Shown piece after piece: positions 11,786 through 21,210 of a stretch of DNA of 64,000 nucleotides. The translations under genes were made by a program, and so were the position numbers. The notes beneath the pieces are model-generated. The model did not search any database and was not told where the DNA came from. It was given only the letters and a program-made list of their open reading frames with translations. The stretch spans positions 145,852,429 through 145,916,428 of the forward strand of contig NC_092806.1 of the NCBI RefSeq assembly GCF_040954645.1, given 5' to 3'. Every line of letters begins with the position of its first letter. Position 1 is the stretch's first letter. This DNA is from Diabrotica undecimpunctata. Taxonomy: Eukaryota > Arthropoda > Insecta > Coleoptera > Chrysomelidae.

Positions 11786-12068
11786 AGGGATGTTCACTAA
11801 TTTTTAAATATAGTTAAATTCAATTAAATTCAATAGATTATAAAATATATAAAAATATAGTGAAGATGAAATTGTTTAAAAATATATATTTTTTAAGATA
11901 AATCAATTCTTAATTTTAATTTTGATGGAGGCTAGAAAAACGGCTCCTCGCAGCGAGGCTACGGTGTGTGACGTCAGCAGTCGTATCGACAACTTGTGTA
12001 TATTTACGAAGTGTAACCAGTTCTTTAAGTATTTATACAGTGATAATGAAGCCAAATAAGTGGTGTTT
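11786..12068 (+). repeat. Left long inverted arm
   Basis: Pairs with 14043-14322. 11924-11986 is a GC-rich 63-bp block identical to the reverse complement of 14132-14194, in an otherwise AT-rich arm. It contains the hairpin CCTCGCAGCGAGG and the octamer TGACGTCA. The arm runs on to include ATG AAG CCA AAT AAG TGG TGT (12046-12066), so a second copy of the peptide start lies in this arm, on the opposite strand to the one in the right arm. Confidence 0.9.
11969..11976. promoter_or_regulatory. CRE/ATF-type palindrome TGACGTCA, left arm
   Basis: A perfect 8-bp CREB/ATF site about 70 bp upstream of the left-arm ATG. It lies in the 63-bp block that is unchanged between arms. Regulatory role is inference; a transposase binding role is equally possible. 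Confidence 0.4.
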
Positions 12069-12586
12069 GCTACAAAGAGAGGGAAAAACTAAAAAAGGCA
12101 GTTATTATGCAAGTTAGAAAAAAATAAATGGAAATATCTGTACCTCGGAAGGAATCAACACTATGTTCATTTTTAAAACTTTACAGGAGAGCAGTTTTAA
12201 ATTGTTTTTCACCAAAAAGTATTATTGCTGCAGCTATTTATTGAGATATCGAAACAATATTTTAATAGAACCTTCTGTTTATTGTTATTTACATAATACA
12301 TTTGTTATAATTAAAAACAAATTTGTTCCTGTGTTTTTGAACCCTTTTAACGGACATGGTGTTGCACCCATCTAATAAAGGTATTGTACTGTAAGAATTA
12401 GTATGGGGTATTTAATAAAAACTACAATCCTATTTGACTTTTACTGATAAAATTTATTTAATCATACAATTTACCTTTACAAATACAAATAATACATCTA
12501 TGTATTTAACCAAAATGGCATTTTAGGTACAAACCACTCAGTCATCCTCAAGTAAGTCTCCTTCTGGATAGTCACTATTAGTATTA

Positions 12587-13440
12587 CTAGTAGGTAAGCT
12601 TTAAGTTTTGATAAAAATCATGGCAAAATGTAGGAACATATGACAGTAATGCCAATAGATCGTTATACTTCTGTTCTGATATAAGTATTGGACTTTGTGA
12701 GACCAGTTGCAAATCTTGGCAATGTAAGGTGTCGCTTTCGAAACCTAACAAGGTCAATCTCCTGGTTTTCGTCATGAAAATTACTTTTTAAAAACAGAGT
12801 TCCAATGCTGTTTTATTTAACTTGCAGTTAAACACAGTTTGACAGAAGAACTTGTTGTTAGTTAATGTCTCTTTTCTATTAATCAAAGGCGGATTTTAAG
12901 ATGTTTTGACATCATACAAAGACCTTAAATTTTTAAAATCTTCTAGTTCCATATTATGTACGGTATATTTCATTGAGGTTTGTCTGACTAACTGCTGCCA
13001 GTCCCAGGGCGTGTAAATAGAAATGTTAAGTTTTTTCTCTTTCGCTCTATCAGCGCATGGACAGTGTTCGCCTCCATGTGGGTATTACTCTTTAGTAGAA
13101 ACTTCTGGATGATAATTTTTACTTTTTAAACAAGTATTAATGCTAACATTTTTATTCTGGCCGTAACATTTGTAAGACCATAGTATGATTTCTTCTATGT
13201 TACTATCAGGAATGACGGTATCTGCCCATTTTAGTAATGCAGATCTTATTTCATTTCCACTACGAATAGTTTATCAGAACTTTTGGCTATATCAGACTGA
13301 TCTTCGTTATCAAAACTCAAGGCATCTCTAATAATATGCTTTTCATTTAAAACATCATTGCTTGGTGTATTATTTGATTCTGAAATTAAACAAGGCGTAT
13401 AATATTGGTTGTAAAAGATATAATAATATTGCTAGTCTAA
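12587..13440 (-). pseudogene. Internal gene of the long-arm transposon, decayed
   Basis: Minus-strand coding signal in shifting frames: NQYYTPCLISESNN (13440), SALLKWADTVIPDSNIEE (13240), HGGEHCPCADRAKEKK (13075), YTPWDWQQLVRQTSMKYTV (13000) and ILISEQKYNDLLALLSYVP (12690-12630). Codon-like continuity over about 280 residues argues for a former protein, perhaps spliced after the THAP-like exon. I do not recognise a DDE or RNase H core. The DWQQLV and KYNDLLALL wording resembles uncharacterised transposon-linked proteins of insects, but that is memory, not a search result. Several stops and at least two frameshifts. Confidence 0.5.
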
Positions 13441-13715
13441 GGTTGGTATCAAATCACTACATTACCCTTTTGAGGTTATGCTTTTTAATTATTTAAAAAT
13501 AATGAGCAGAAAGGTAGCTTACCTGTAAATGCAGTAGAAGAATTCGCAGAACTTTTTAGTAGGTACTTCAAGAATCTTTCTTCTACGAGAATTATGGTTC
13601 ATTGTTCTTATTATTAGCAACAAACCACTGGAAACACACCATAAATGGCAAAAGTATTATTAGATCACTAACAGTCTACCTCTCATCATAGAGATATGCG
13701 CGGCGGTAATTCACA

Positions 13716-13929
13716 TGCTTAGAGGGACAAAACATTAAGTTCACATGGTGTTTTATCCTTCTAAGTAAAAATGGCCTTAGTGTTCTTTTAAGGTCACTTT
13801 CTTTACCAACAAATGGTTTAGGACCTAGTGCTCTATTCCTTTAAATAAAGTTATAAAAGTTAATTATTAGTCTGTAAAAGTGTCAAAATTGAAAAAATGG
13901 ACATAGTGTTGTATCCCTCCAAGGTACAG
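13716..13929. repeat. Cluster of about 30-bp repeated motifs, one pair inverted
   Basis: Degenerate copies of GGACATRGTGTTNTATCC followed by YTCTAANTAAAG lie at 13741-13770, 13821-13850 and 13899-13929, with another at 12352-12380, all in the same direction. An inverted copy at 13716-13738 pairs with the 13741 copy to form an imperfect hairpin (CTTAGANGGANAAAACA against TGTTTTNTCCNTCTAAG). All lie inside the long-arm transposon. Confidence 0.6.
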
Positions 13930-14065
13930 ATATAAAAACCTGTGGTTTGACAATTTTAAGTGAATATGGTGTTAAATTGTTTGGAACTGTAATAAAAATC
14001 TTCTCAGAATTGTTTTTATATGTATTTAGATACCCAGGAACAAAACACCACTTATTTGGCTTCAT
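13883..14065 (-). pseudogene. THAP-like N-terminal peptide
   Basis: A 60-codon frame starting inside the right inverted arm. Residues 1-30 follow the usual start of a THAP domain: basic lead, Cys at 7 in WCFVPG, NT, then KIFITVP. Tyr at 12 stands where the second zinc ligand would be expected, and the downstream Trp/Cys/His part of the domain is not seen in frame. The remainder ends WRDTTLCPFFQF, which runs over one of the repeated 30-bp motifs and so is probably not original coding. If real, this domain would bind the transposon ends. Confidence 0.5.
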
Positions 14066-14322
14066 TATCGGTGATTAAATACCCTAAGAACTGGTCACAC
14101 TTCGTAAATACGTATACAAAACAAGTTGTCCATACGACTGCTGACGTCACACACCGTAGCCTCGCTGCGAGGAGCCGTTTTTCTAGCCTCCATCAGAATT
14201 GAAATTTAGAATCGATTTATCTTAAGAAATATATATTTTTAAACAATTTTATGTTTGCTATGTTTTTATATATGTTATAACCTATTGAATTTAACAATAT
14301 TTAAAAATTAGTGAACATCCCT
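14043..14322 (-). repeat. Right long inverted arm
   Basis: Reverse complement of the left arm with scattered differences, but with the 63-bp block 14132-14194 unchanged. It carries the minus-strand ATG at 14065 of the THAP-like peptide, so its AT-rich outer part and GC-rich block would be the promoter side of that gene. Confidence 0.9.
14142..14149. promoter_or_regulatory. CRE/ATF-type palindrome TGACGTCA, right arm
   Basis: The mirror copy of the left-arm octamer, 77 bp upstream of the minus-strand ATG of the THAP-like peptide. A position this close to the start fits a promoter element, though this is inferred from sequence only. Confidence 0.4.
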
Positions 14323-15285
14323 ATTTTACTCTAGATTAAAGATTTCACGGGGTAAAAATTTACACCTTCTCGTGTCAAAAATTCTGTTCTAAAATGGATA
14401 ATAAGCCTTTTTAGAATACTAGCGTATAATTTTAGCTTTGAATCCTGAAATCAATCACTTGTATTAAACTTGTATTAATCGCTTATAATTAATTTGTTAC
14501 AAGCAAATTATTTGCAGCTGGATGAATGCAAATATTCTGATTGTTATTAAGGTAATAAATAAAAACTTTCAAACTGAAAGTCGACATCATGATGACATTT
14601 TAGTTATGGATATCGTGCTTATGAAATTACCATAACAGTTTTGCATTAATAATACAGAAAACTTGCATCAATTATTATATTATTGAACTATAAAATAAGT
14701 TTAAATAAGTCATAAAAGAATCTCTAAAGATATGGTTATAAATATCAAATATTGCCCGTTTCATATCCATTCAGGTTTCTTGCCACTTGTTCTTCAAATA
14801 ACCAGTTTCGCAACCAACTATTATACTAGGTTTCACTTTTGTCTCTGTCGTTTAGTCATAATTTATAACATAATAATATTGTTACGGCTTAGTAAATTGT
14901 ATGCTAATTTTAAATGTATAATCAATATGCTCCCAACAATTGTAAAGGCTGGTCGTTACCCAATATAACTTTTACTGGTCGGCAGGTAATACACCTAATT
15001 TAACATTAAAAATTCTTCACACAGCATGAATACACATTACTTTCCAAAAATAGAATGTGCTGATATGCTATGAAATTAAAAATGATGATTGCGACTACCT
15101 TTGTTTAGTATCTCCGTTAATAAGTGTTGAAGAAATTAATTTATAAAGTTCTAATTGTGTTGTTAAATCAGTTTGTCGTTTACAGCAAATAGAGAGTGTA
15201 CCATAATTTATTTTTTTCACATTTTTTTAAATGAATATTTACAATCTACTTATAAACAGTACATTGAGTAATTAGTAAATGTGAT
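14323..15285. other. AT-rich spacer
   Basis: No gene recognised. The plus-strand frame at 14732-14968 is AT-rich with no known motif. It may be unique host intergenic DNA. Confidence 0.45.
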
Positions 15286-15289
15286 GACA

Positions 15290-15579
15290 ATATTGACTTG
15301 ATTTGGATACCGTCCAGCGACAGTTCTCCATTTTCACCTATGTAAGCAGGTCTTCTGAACAAGTCCTCTTCAGTCTTCGTTCCTCCATTGGTGGCTGATA
15401 TAATTCACTAATAATTTGGCTGTGTTGCGCTGAAATAAGAATTTTGCCCTGGTTTGCAAAATTTTTGTGTTTGAAGACTTGCTACAGCCCCAGAGTTCTA
15501 CTCCGTAAATCCATATTGGTTTTAGTATGACTTTGTAAAGCAGTATTTTGTTCTCCAATGATCTCTCTTTGTCAACCAT
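15290..15579 (-). pseudogene. Jockey-type pol C-terminal fragment
   Basis: The minus strand reads LYKVILKPIWIYGVELWGCS then SNTKILQTRAKFLFQR, the post-RT block of jockey-clade LINEs (usual form LYKxxLKPIWTYGIQLWG). It ends at the family D fragment that starts at 15583. Matching jockey gag lies on the other side of that fragment in the same orientation, so both are probably parts of one jockey element whose RT core has been lost. Confidence 0.8.
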
Positions 15580-15582
15580 TTT

Positions 15583-16600
15583 CCATCTACTCCTGAATGT
15601 AGGTCTCTCCCAATTGCTTCCATCTTTCTCTATCTTGCGCCAATCTAATCCACTGTTTGCTTTTCACTGCTCTTATGACATCTACCCATCTTTTTTGAGG
15701 TCTTTCCATGCTTCCTGTCGTCCTTGGTCTCCATTCTAGAATTCTCCGTGTTCACCTATTGTCATTATATCGGGCTACGTGACCTGACCAGCGCCATTTA
15801 ATTTTTGTAATTTCTTCCACAATATCAGTAATCTTCGTTCTACATCTTATCTCGGTGTTTCTAATCTTGTCTCTCAGTGATATTCCAAGCATGATTCGTT
15901 CCATTGCTCTTTGCGTTGCTTCTAATTTTTTAGCAGATTTTTTGGTAAGGGCTACTTGTGTTATACACCTTTTTCTTTAAGTTTACAGGAATAGAGGTGT
16001 TTTTCAAGATATATGCTAGTTTGCCGAAAGCGTCCCACGCCAGTTGTGTTCTTCTTTTAATTTCAGTATCTTGATTTGGTTTTCCTAGTTTGATGACATG
16101 ACCTAGATATACATAATGTTCAACATTTTCTATGGTATGATTTTGTATTGTCATATTTGTCTGGTCTCGGCTCAGTATTTTTGTTTTATTGTAGTCCATT
16201 TTTAAGCCTACCGCTCCTCAAAACTGCATTTAATTGTTGTAACATATCATTTAGTTCTTGGATATTATCGGTTATTAAAACTATGTCATCTGCGAATCTC
16301 AAGTAGTTTAAGTATGATCCGTCGACGTTGATACCCTTGTTGTTCCATTCTAGTTTCTCAAAAATGTCTTCTAGAGCAAGGTTAAATAGTTTGGGAGAGA
16401 TGGTGTCTCCTTGTCTTACTCCCCGTTATAGTCTTATGGGATTAGTTTTTGTGCTTTCGTCCAGATTTATCTGCATGCTGGCATTTTCATATATGTTTTT
16501 ATGTTAGTGTATCTTGAATCTATACGTGCATTTTCTAGAGATTCAAGCACGGCCCATAATTCGTAGCCTATGTCTCCAATGATAGTTGTGACTTACTGCC
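15583..16600 (-). pseudogene. Family D LINE fragment
   Basis: Minus strand, 5' to 3': LENARIDSRYT (16540), a degraded motif around LFNLALED-type sequence (16400), FADDIVLITDNIQELNDM in frame pieces (16290-16220), TKILSRDQTNMTIQNHTIEN and YLGHVIKLGKP (16195-16060), AFGKLAYILKNT (16020), then the C-terminal RPQKRWVDVIRAVKSKQW block (15700-15650). The post-RT middle is largely missing after KVYNTSSPYQK (15945). It retains the FADD catalytic pair in one frame but is full of stops. It lies between jockey gag and jockey pol pieces, suggesting insertion into a jockey element. Confidence 0.82.
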
Positions 16601-16649
16601 AAGTAACCAATTTATTTGTTTTAATTTTATATTGAGCTGAGTTTTTTGG

Positions 16650-17400
16650 CGGTAATGTGTTGCTTCTAGGTGAGCTCTCGGTGAAAATGCAACTTAAGTA
16701 CATCTTTAGTATATGTTTTTGTATCATGGGGACTACCGGATTTTACGCAATTATATGCTTTCAAGCAATATGATTTGGAGTGCCTATAGGCCCTTCATCT
16801 GGTGCACTGTATTGTACTGTTCCTTTGACTTGGAGCCTCTACCTTCATTTTTGAGTTTAATAGAAATTCTATTTTGTATAATTGTTTAATATTTGTGTTG
16901 GGTTCAAGATCGGGAATGATTATTGGAAGAGATTCTTTTGCTAGTCTATGTTTAACATTGGTTATGTTTTCGACATAGCTTACTAGTTTCCGATATTTTT
17001 CTGAACTTAAGGAGTTTATTTTTACTACACTATCTGGGAGTGTGTTTGTATAATAAGAGTTAGCGGGGTGATCCCTGGCAGTAAGTTAAACATTGCCATA
17101 TAGTAGGTCACTCCAAAGACATAGATTGAAGGAGGCCTTTGATCTTTTAATTGAGTAGTTTATATTTGGTTATCAGTGTTGTTGTAACAGTTTGGTTTCT
17201 ATTGGTCTCTTGTTCTTGTAGTTCTTGGAATCTGCTGTTTGTTGTGGTTTGTGTATTTTGTTTGGTAGCTCTATTTATTCTTACTTAGTTACTTTTTGTC
17301 ACGAGGAAGTTTCATGTTGATTTGTATGACTTTCCATTTCTTTTTCGCTCGATGACTGCTCTGGAGAGTAATTTGGGTTTTCGACTCTATGCCGAGGGTG
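16650..17400 (-). pseudogene. Jockey-type ORF1 (gag) with zinc-knuckle remnants
   Basis: Minus-strand pieces: INSLSSEKYRKLVSYVENI (17020-16970), PIIIPDLEPNTNIKQLYKI (16925-16870), then the knuckle region STIQCTRxRAYRHSKSYC (16830-16780) and NCVKSGSPHDTKTYTK (16765-16715). These copy the CxxCxxxGHxxxxC pattern of jockey gag with the second Cys lost to a stop, Gly to Arg before His, and CxxC reading C..S in the second knuckle. Frame changes occur near 17040 and 17120. The orientation and order match the pol piece at 15290. Confidence 0.75.
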
Positions 17401-17404
17401 TTGT

Positions 17405-18065
17405 ATTTGACTTGAATGAGTGTATAAGTGTGCTATATTTGTATTAACTAGCTAATGAAGGTGAATGTGGCTAAAGGTTGAATTGATTAGCAGAACTGTT
17501 AGGGAAGGGTTTTAATTGGTTTTGATGGTACTGTGACATATCTACCGATATTGTGTTTGGCTGTTGTAGAATTATGTATGATGTTTGCATTTCTGGCATT
17601 GGATATTATTGTTGGTCAATTGTTGAGTCTGCTGGTTGAGATTTAATCCGGGTCCATTCCCGGTCGGGAACATTTTTGGTGTGGGGAATTAAATTTAATG
17701 ATGATTAAATTTTTATCCTTTTGTGTAGTTGGTTCTCTTCATGAGAACATTAATATCGACTGTCAACTGTTTTATTTATTTTGTTTTTAATCAGCTGTAA
17801 ATTTATTTTTATATAGCGATTTGAAGAAATACTGTTAAATTAAGACTTGCAAACACTTACCCAGAGGGTAGATATTGCACTTTCATTTCTGGCGCATTTT
17901 TACAAATTATGAAACTGTTGATTTGTAAGTTAATACCTGTTGTTAACCAGCCGAGGGTTCAACTGCCTCCCATAATTAATTAAATAAATAAACATGATAA
18001 GGCTAAGGATATTACATATGTGAGGACTGCATTGTGAGAATGGCTAAAAGGTTAAAATAAGCTCA
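17405..18065. other. Spacer
   Basis: No gene or transposon motif recognised. The left part could be the 5' region of the jockey element. Several short direct repeats of AATAAATAAA occur near 17985. Confidence 0.4.
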
Positions 18066-18510
18066 TCTTCTGTATAATAGAGAAGCTTCCCTAAATATTA
18101 TAAAAACTATCGAAAACATCTACCAAAACAACAAAATGGAAGTCAGAGTAGATGAACAACTTACAAAACCTATAGAAATAGGCAGCAGAATAAGACAAAG
18201 GGATTAATTGAGCCCCATGCTCTTCAATTTGATCATGGATGAAATCATCAAAAGCGTTAACAAAGGAAGAGGATACAGAATGGGAAACAAAGAAATCAAA
18301 ATACTCTGTTAAGCAGACGACGCAATATTGATAGCCCAAGATGAAGATAGTCTGCGAAGACTGGTCCACGATTTTAACATAAGAGCAAAAGAATTTAATA
18401 TGATAATCTCATCTCAGAAAACTAAAACAATAGTAGTCAGCAAAGAACCAACCAGATGTAAAATAGAAATTGATGGCATCATTATTGAACAAGTAATGAA
18501 AATAAAATAC

Positions 18511-19795
18511 AGAGAAAAGTCTCCACCAACAATAGCCGAGATTAGAGCAGCAGTAGACAAATTAAAAAACAATAAAGCACCGGGATCGGATCAAATAGCA
18601 TCGGAGTTACAGAAGGAAGGAGGAGACGCACTACAAAAAAGCAATACATAACAAAGATATGGTCGAATAAACAGCTACCAGCGGAGTGGAATAGCGGTAT
18701 TATTGTACCATTACATAAAAAAGGAAATCAGTTAGAATGTGGAAAATACCGTGGAATCACGCTGCTGAATGCAGCATACAAAATAATGTCCAACGTCATT
18801 TATAAAAGACTTAGACCACACGCTGAAAAAATAATTGGCAAATACCAAAGTGGCTTCTGTAGACAGAAATCAACAATAGACCAGATATTTGTTCTGCGAC
18901 AGATCCTCGAAAAATCAAGTGAATATAACATCGACACACATCATCTCTTTATAGACTTTGAAAGCGCATATGACAATATAAACCGAGAATTCTTAATAAA
19001 AGCAATGAAAGAATTTAATATACCAACACAACTAATAGAATTGATAAAAGAATCTCTAAAAGTAGAAAGTAGAATCCGGATACAAAATGAATTAACGGAA
19101 ACAATAGATGTGAAAAAGGGACCACGCCAGGGAGACACTCTAACATGCATCTTGTTCAACATCGTACTCGAAAAAATACTGAGGGAAACAACAGTCAATA
19201 CACGAGGAACAATCATTAATAAAAGCGTGCAAATACTAGCATTTGCAGATGATGTTGACATAATCGTAAGATCAAGAAGAGAAATGATAGAGGCATACAA
19301 CCAAATAGAACGAGCTGCACATAATAGTGGTCTTAAAATCAATCAGACCAAAACAAAATATATGCAGGTAAGTAAAAACGCAGAAATAAGGCAGCCACAA
19401 AATATAACAATAGGAGAATACAGCATAGAGGGGGTAAAAAACTTTATATACTGGGAATCCTTAGTCACGTCTGATAATAACGTTACGGAGGAAGTGAAGA
19501 GGCTAATATTTATTTCAAATAAATGTTACCATGGCTTAATTAGGCAACTAAGATCAGATAACGTCGCAAGAAAAACAAAATGCCAAATATATAAAACCCT
19601 AATAAGACCGGTACTCACACACGGCTCAGAAACCTGGACACTCACTAAAAGAGAGGAAACGTTGTTAGCCACCTTCGAAAGAAAAATCTTGCGACACATA
19701 TATAAGGGCACAAAAGAAAACGGAATATGACGAAGAAGATACAACTCTGAAAAGGGTTGTCGAGCGAGTGATGCTGATGATGATGATGATGAATT
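18511..19795 (+). mobile_element. Family B LINE with exact 12-bp TSD, nested in family E
   Basis: AAAATAAAATAC occurs at 18499-18510 and 19796-19807. The insert begins mid-protein, before KLKNNKAPGSDQIASEL (18555-18610), and ends in a TGATGATGA tail. It is 5'-truncated and also lacks about 100 residues near its C-terminus: after TKENGI the frame goes to RRRYNSEKGC and at once to the tail. The exact duplication makes the order of events certain: family E first, then this copy. Confidence 0.93.
18786..19730 (+). pseudogene. Family B reverse transcriptase
   Basis: A 314-codon uninterrupted RT stretch: GKYQSGFCRQKSTIDQIF, LFIDFESAYDNI, KKGPRQGDTLTCILFNI, catalytic FADDVDIIV with both Asp, KINQTKTKYMQVS, then IYKTLIRPVLTHGSETW. 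The apparent Met is internal; coding continues upstream to the truncation point, with one frame change before 18786. The stop after KENGI is followed by a deleted C-terminal domain. Among the family B copies here, this has the longest open RT. Confidence 0.88.
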
Positions 19796-20237
19796 AAAAT
19801 AAAATACCTGGGAATTACACTGTCTAGCTAAACAGACCCTAATAACTCTATATGGCGAAACAGACACATCAACAGTGAGATGAAATCAAGAATTTATAAA
19901 GACATTGTAAGACCAATAATGACATATGCCTCAGAAACAAGACCCGACACAGCCACAACACAAAGATTACTGCAAACTGCAGAGATGAGATCTCTGAAAC
20001 GAATTACAGGAAATACGCTGAGATCGAAAGTAGAGTGAAGACATTAGAAGAAAATGTAACGTGCAATGTATAAATAAATGGACACAAAATAGAAAAAAAG
20101 AATGGAATAACCACATAAACAGAATGGAGGAGTCACCAATCGGCAGAAGAAGTATCGGACGACAGCGCAAAAGATGGAGTGAAAATCTTCCATAGAGGTA
20201 TTAATCCGCCAATGAACAAACACAATTACTTATAAAG

Positions 20238-20261
20238 AGGAAGAAGAAGAAGAAGAAGAAG
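20238..20261. repeat. (GAA)n tail of family E
   Basis: GGAAGAAGAAGAAGAAGAAGAAG run at the 3' end of the family E element, read in frame as a poly-Glu stretch. Short GAA tails also end families C and D. Confidence 0.85.
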
Positions 20262-20262
20262 A

Positions 20263-21050
20263 TTTGTTTTTGCCGTTGATTTCATTTGTACCGGCCTGAG
20301 AATAAGGGGCAAATTTTAGACTCCAAAACTAATGGCACAATAAATAGCAGTTTAATATAATTGTGGGTTTCGCCATTACTGTATACATGTTTTACTATCT
20401 CTAAATTATTTTGAATATAAATACTGTTAAATATTTAGAGCAGCACTAGATAAAATAAATCTAATTATATTGGTAGCCAAACTTCGACAAAAGACGACAC
20501 GATAAAGAGAAAAAAAGTTTTACCTTGCAGCCTTAGTGATCTACCTGCCGCACAACCGCGTCAATATTCGTCGTCTTAAATTTAATCGAACCGGTTACCG
20601 AAACTGATCACAATGACTGCAGAAATTGACAATACCGTCGCCAATGGACCTTAACTTCATGTTTCATTAATCTTCATGGCCATCTGCAAAAAGTTCTGTA
20701 ATTGAAATCTGAACAGAATAGTGAATTAGCATTCACCTTAATTATTTTTATTCGCGGCGAAAACAATACTGTGTATAACACATCGATTTTTAATCAACTG
20801 TGTAATAAACCACGTAATCTGGTAATCTTGAGATTGTACCACAAGATAATCGAAACCGTTTCTTTTTTTGTTTCGTAATATGTGCGAAAGCTTGGAGTTT
20901 TAACGCACCCAATTTTGTTTGTTACTGTTTTTATTATTAAATAAAAATGAAACCAAGGTTTTTTTATTTAGAAAAATATGTCGCATCAACTATATGTTAT
21001 TACCGACTATAATATGTTATACTTTGTGATATATATGTATAGATTTAAGA
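20263..21050. other. Spacer, slightly GC-richer in the middle
   Basis: No gene recognised. 20550-20700 is less AT-rich than its surroundings and has no open frame of note. Confidence 0.4.
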
Positions 21051-21210
21051 TAGTCAGATTTTCTATCGGACCCATATCACCTAGCATATCGGATACATTG
21101 TTGGGTAGGTCATAATGAGACAGTTCTTGGCGTTCTATTAAGATGTGTTACACAGTTCGCAACGGGAAGAATCACTGTTTGTAAAGAGGTATGAATGTGT
21201 TACTCTTAAG

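Larger units (their letters stand above)
11786..14322. mobile_element. 2.5-kb DNA transposon with about 280-bp inverted arms and THAP-like peptide
   Basis: Sequence starting AGGGATGTTCACTAATTTTT (11786) returns as its reverse complement ending at 14322. Arms of about 283 and 280 bp are roughly 90 percent alike. The interior (12069-14042) carries minus-strand decayed coding sequence. The peptide starting inside the right arm, MKPNKWCFVPGYLNT then KIFITVP, resembles the first part of THAP zinc-finger domains, as used by P-type transposases; the second zinc Cys appears as Tyr. P superfamily is therefore possible, but no matching 8-bp TSD was found and no catalytic core was recognised. I leave it unclassified. 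Confidence 0.72.
18071..20262 (+). mobile_element. Family E LINE, split by a family B LINE
   Basis: Plus strand from LYNREASLNIIKTIENIY (18071) through IRQRDxLSPMLFNLIMDEII (18190-18250), catalytic ADDAILIAQDED (18315-18350), FNMIISSQKTKTIVVSKEP (18395-18450), to QVMKIKY (18510). It then resumes after the insert at KYLGITLSS (19803), IYKDIVRPIMTYASET (19890-19940) and a C-terminal NRMEESPIGRRSIGRQRKRW-type block (20120-20175), ending in (GAA)n at 20238-20261. Stops (for example QRDx, LCx before ADD) show it is dead. Frame continuity across 18510/19796 identifies the two halves as one element. Confidence 0.88.

Noticed and set aside
19526..19867. Minus-strand frame with poly-Ser
   Set aside because: Antisense of the family B tail; the Ser run is the (TGA)n tail read backwards.
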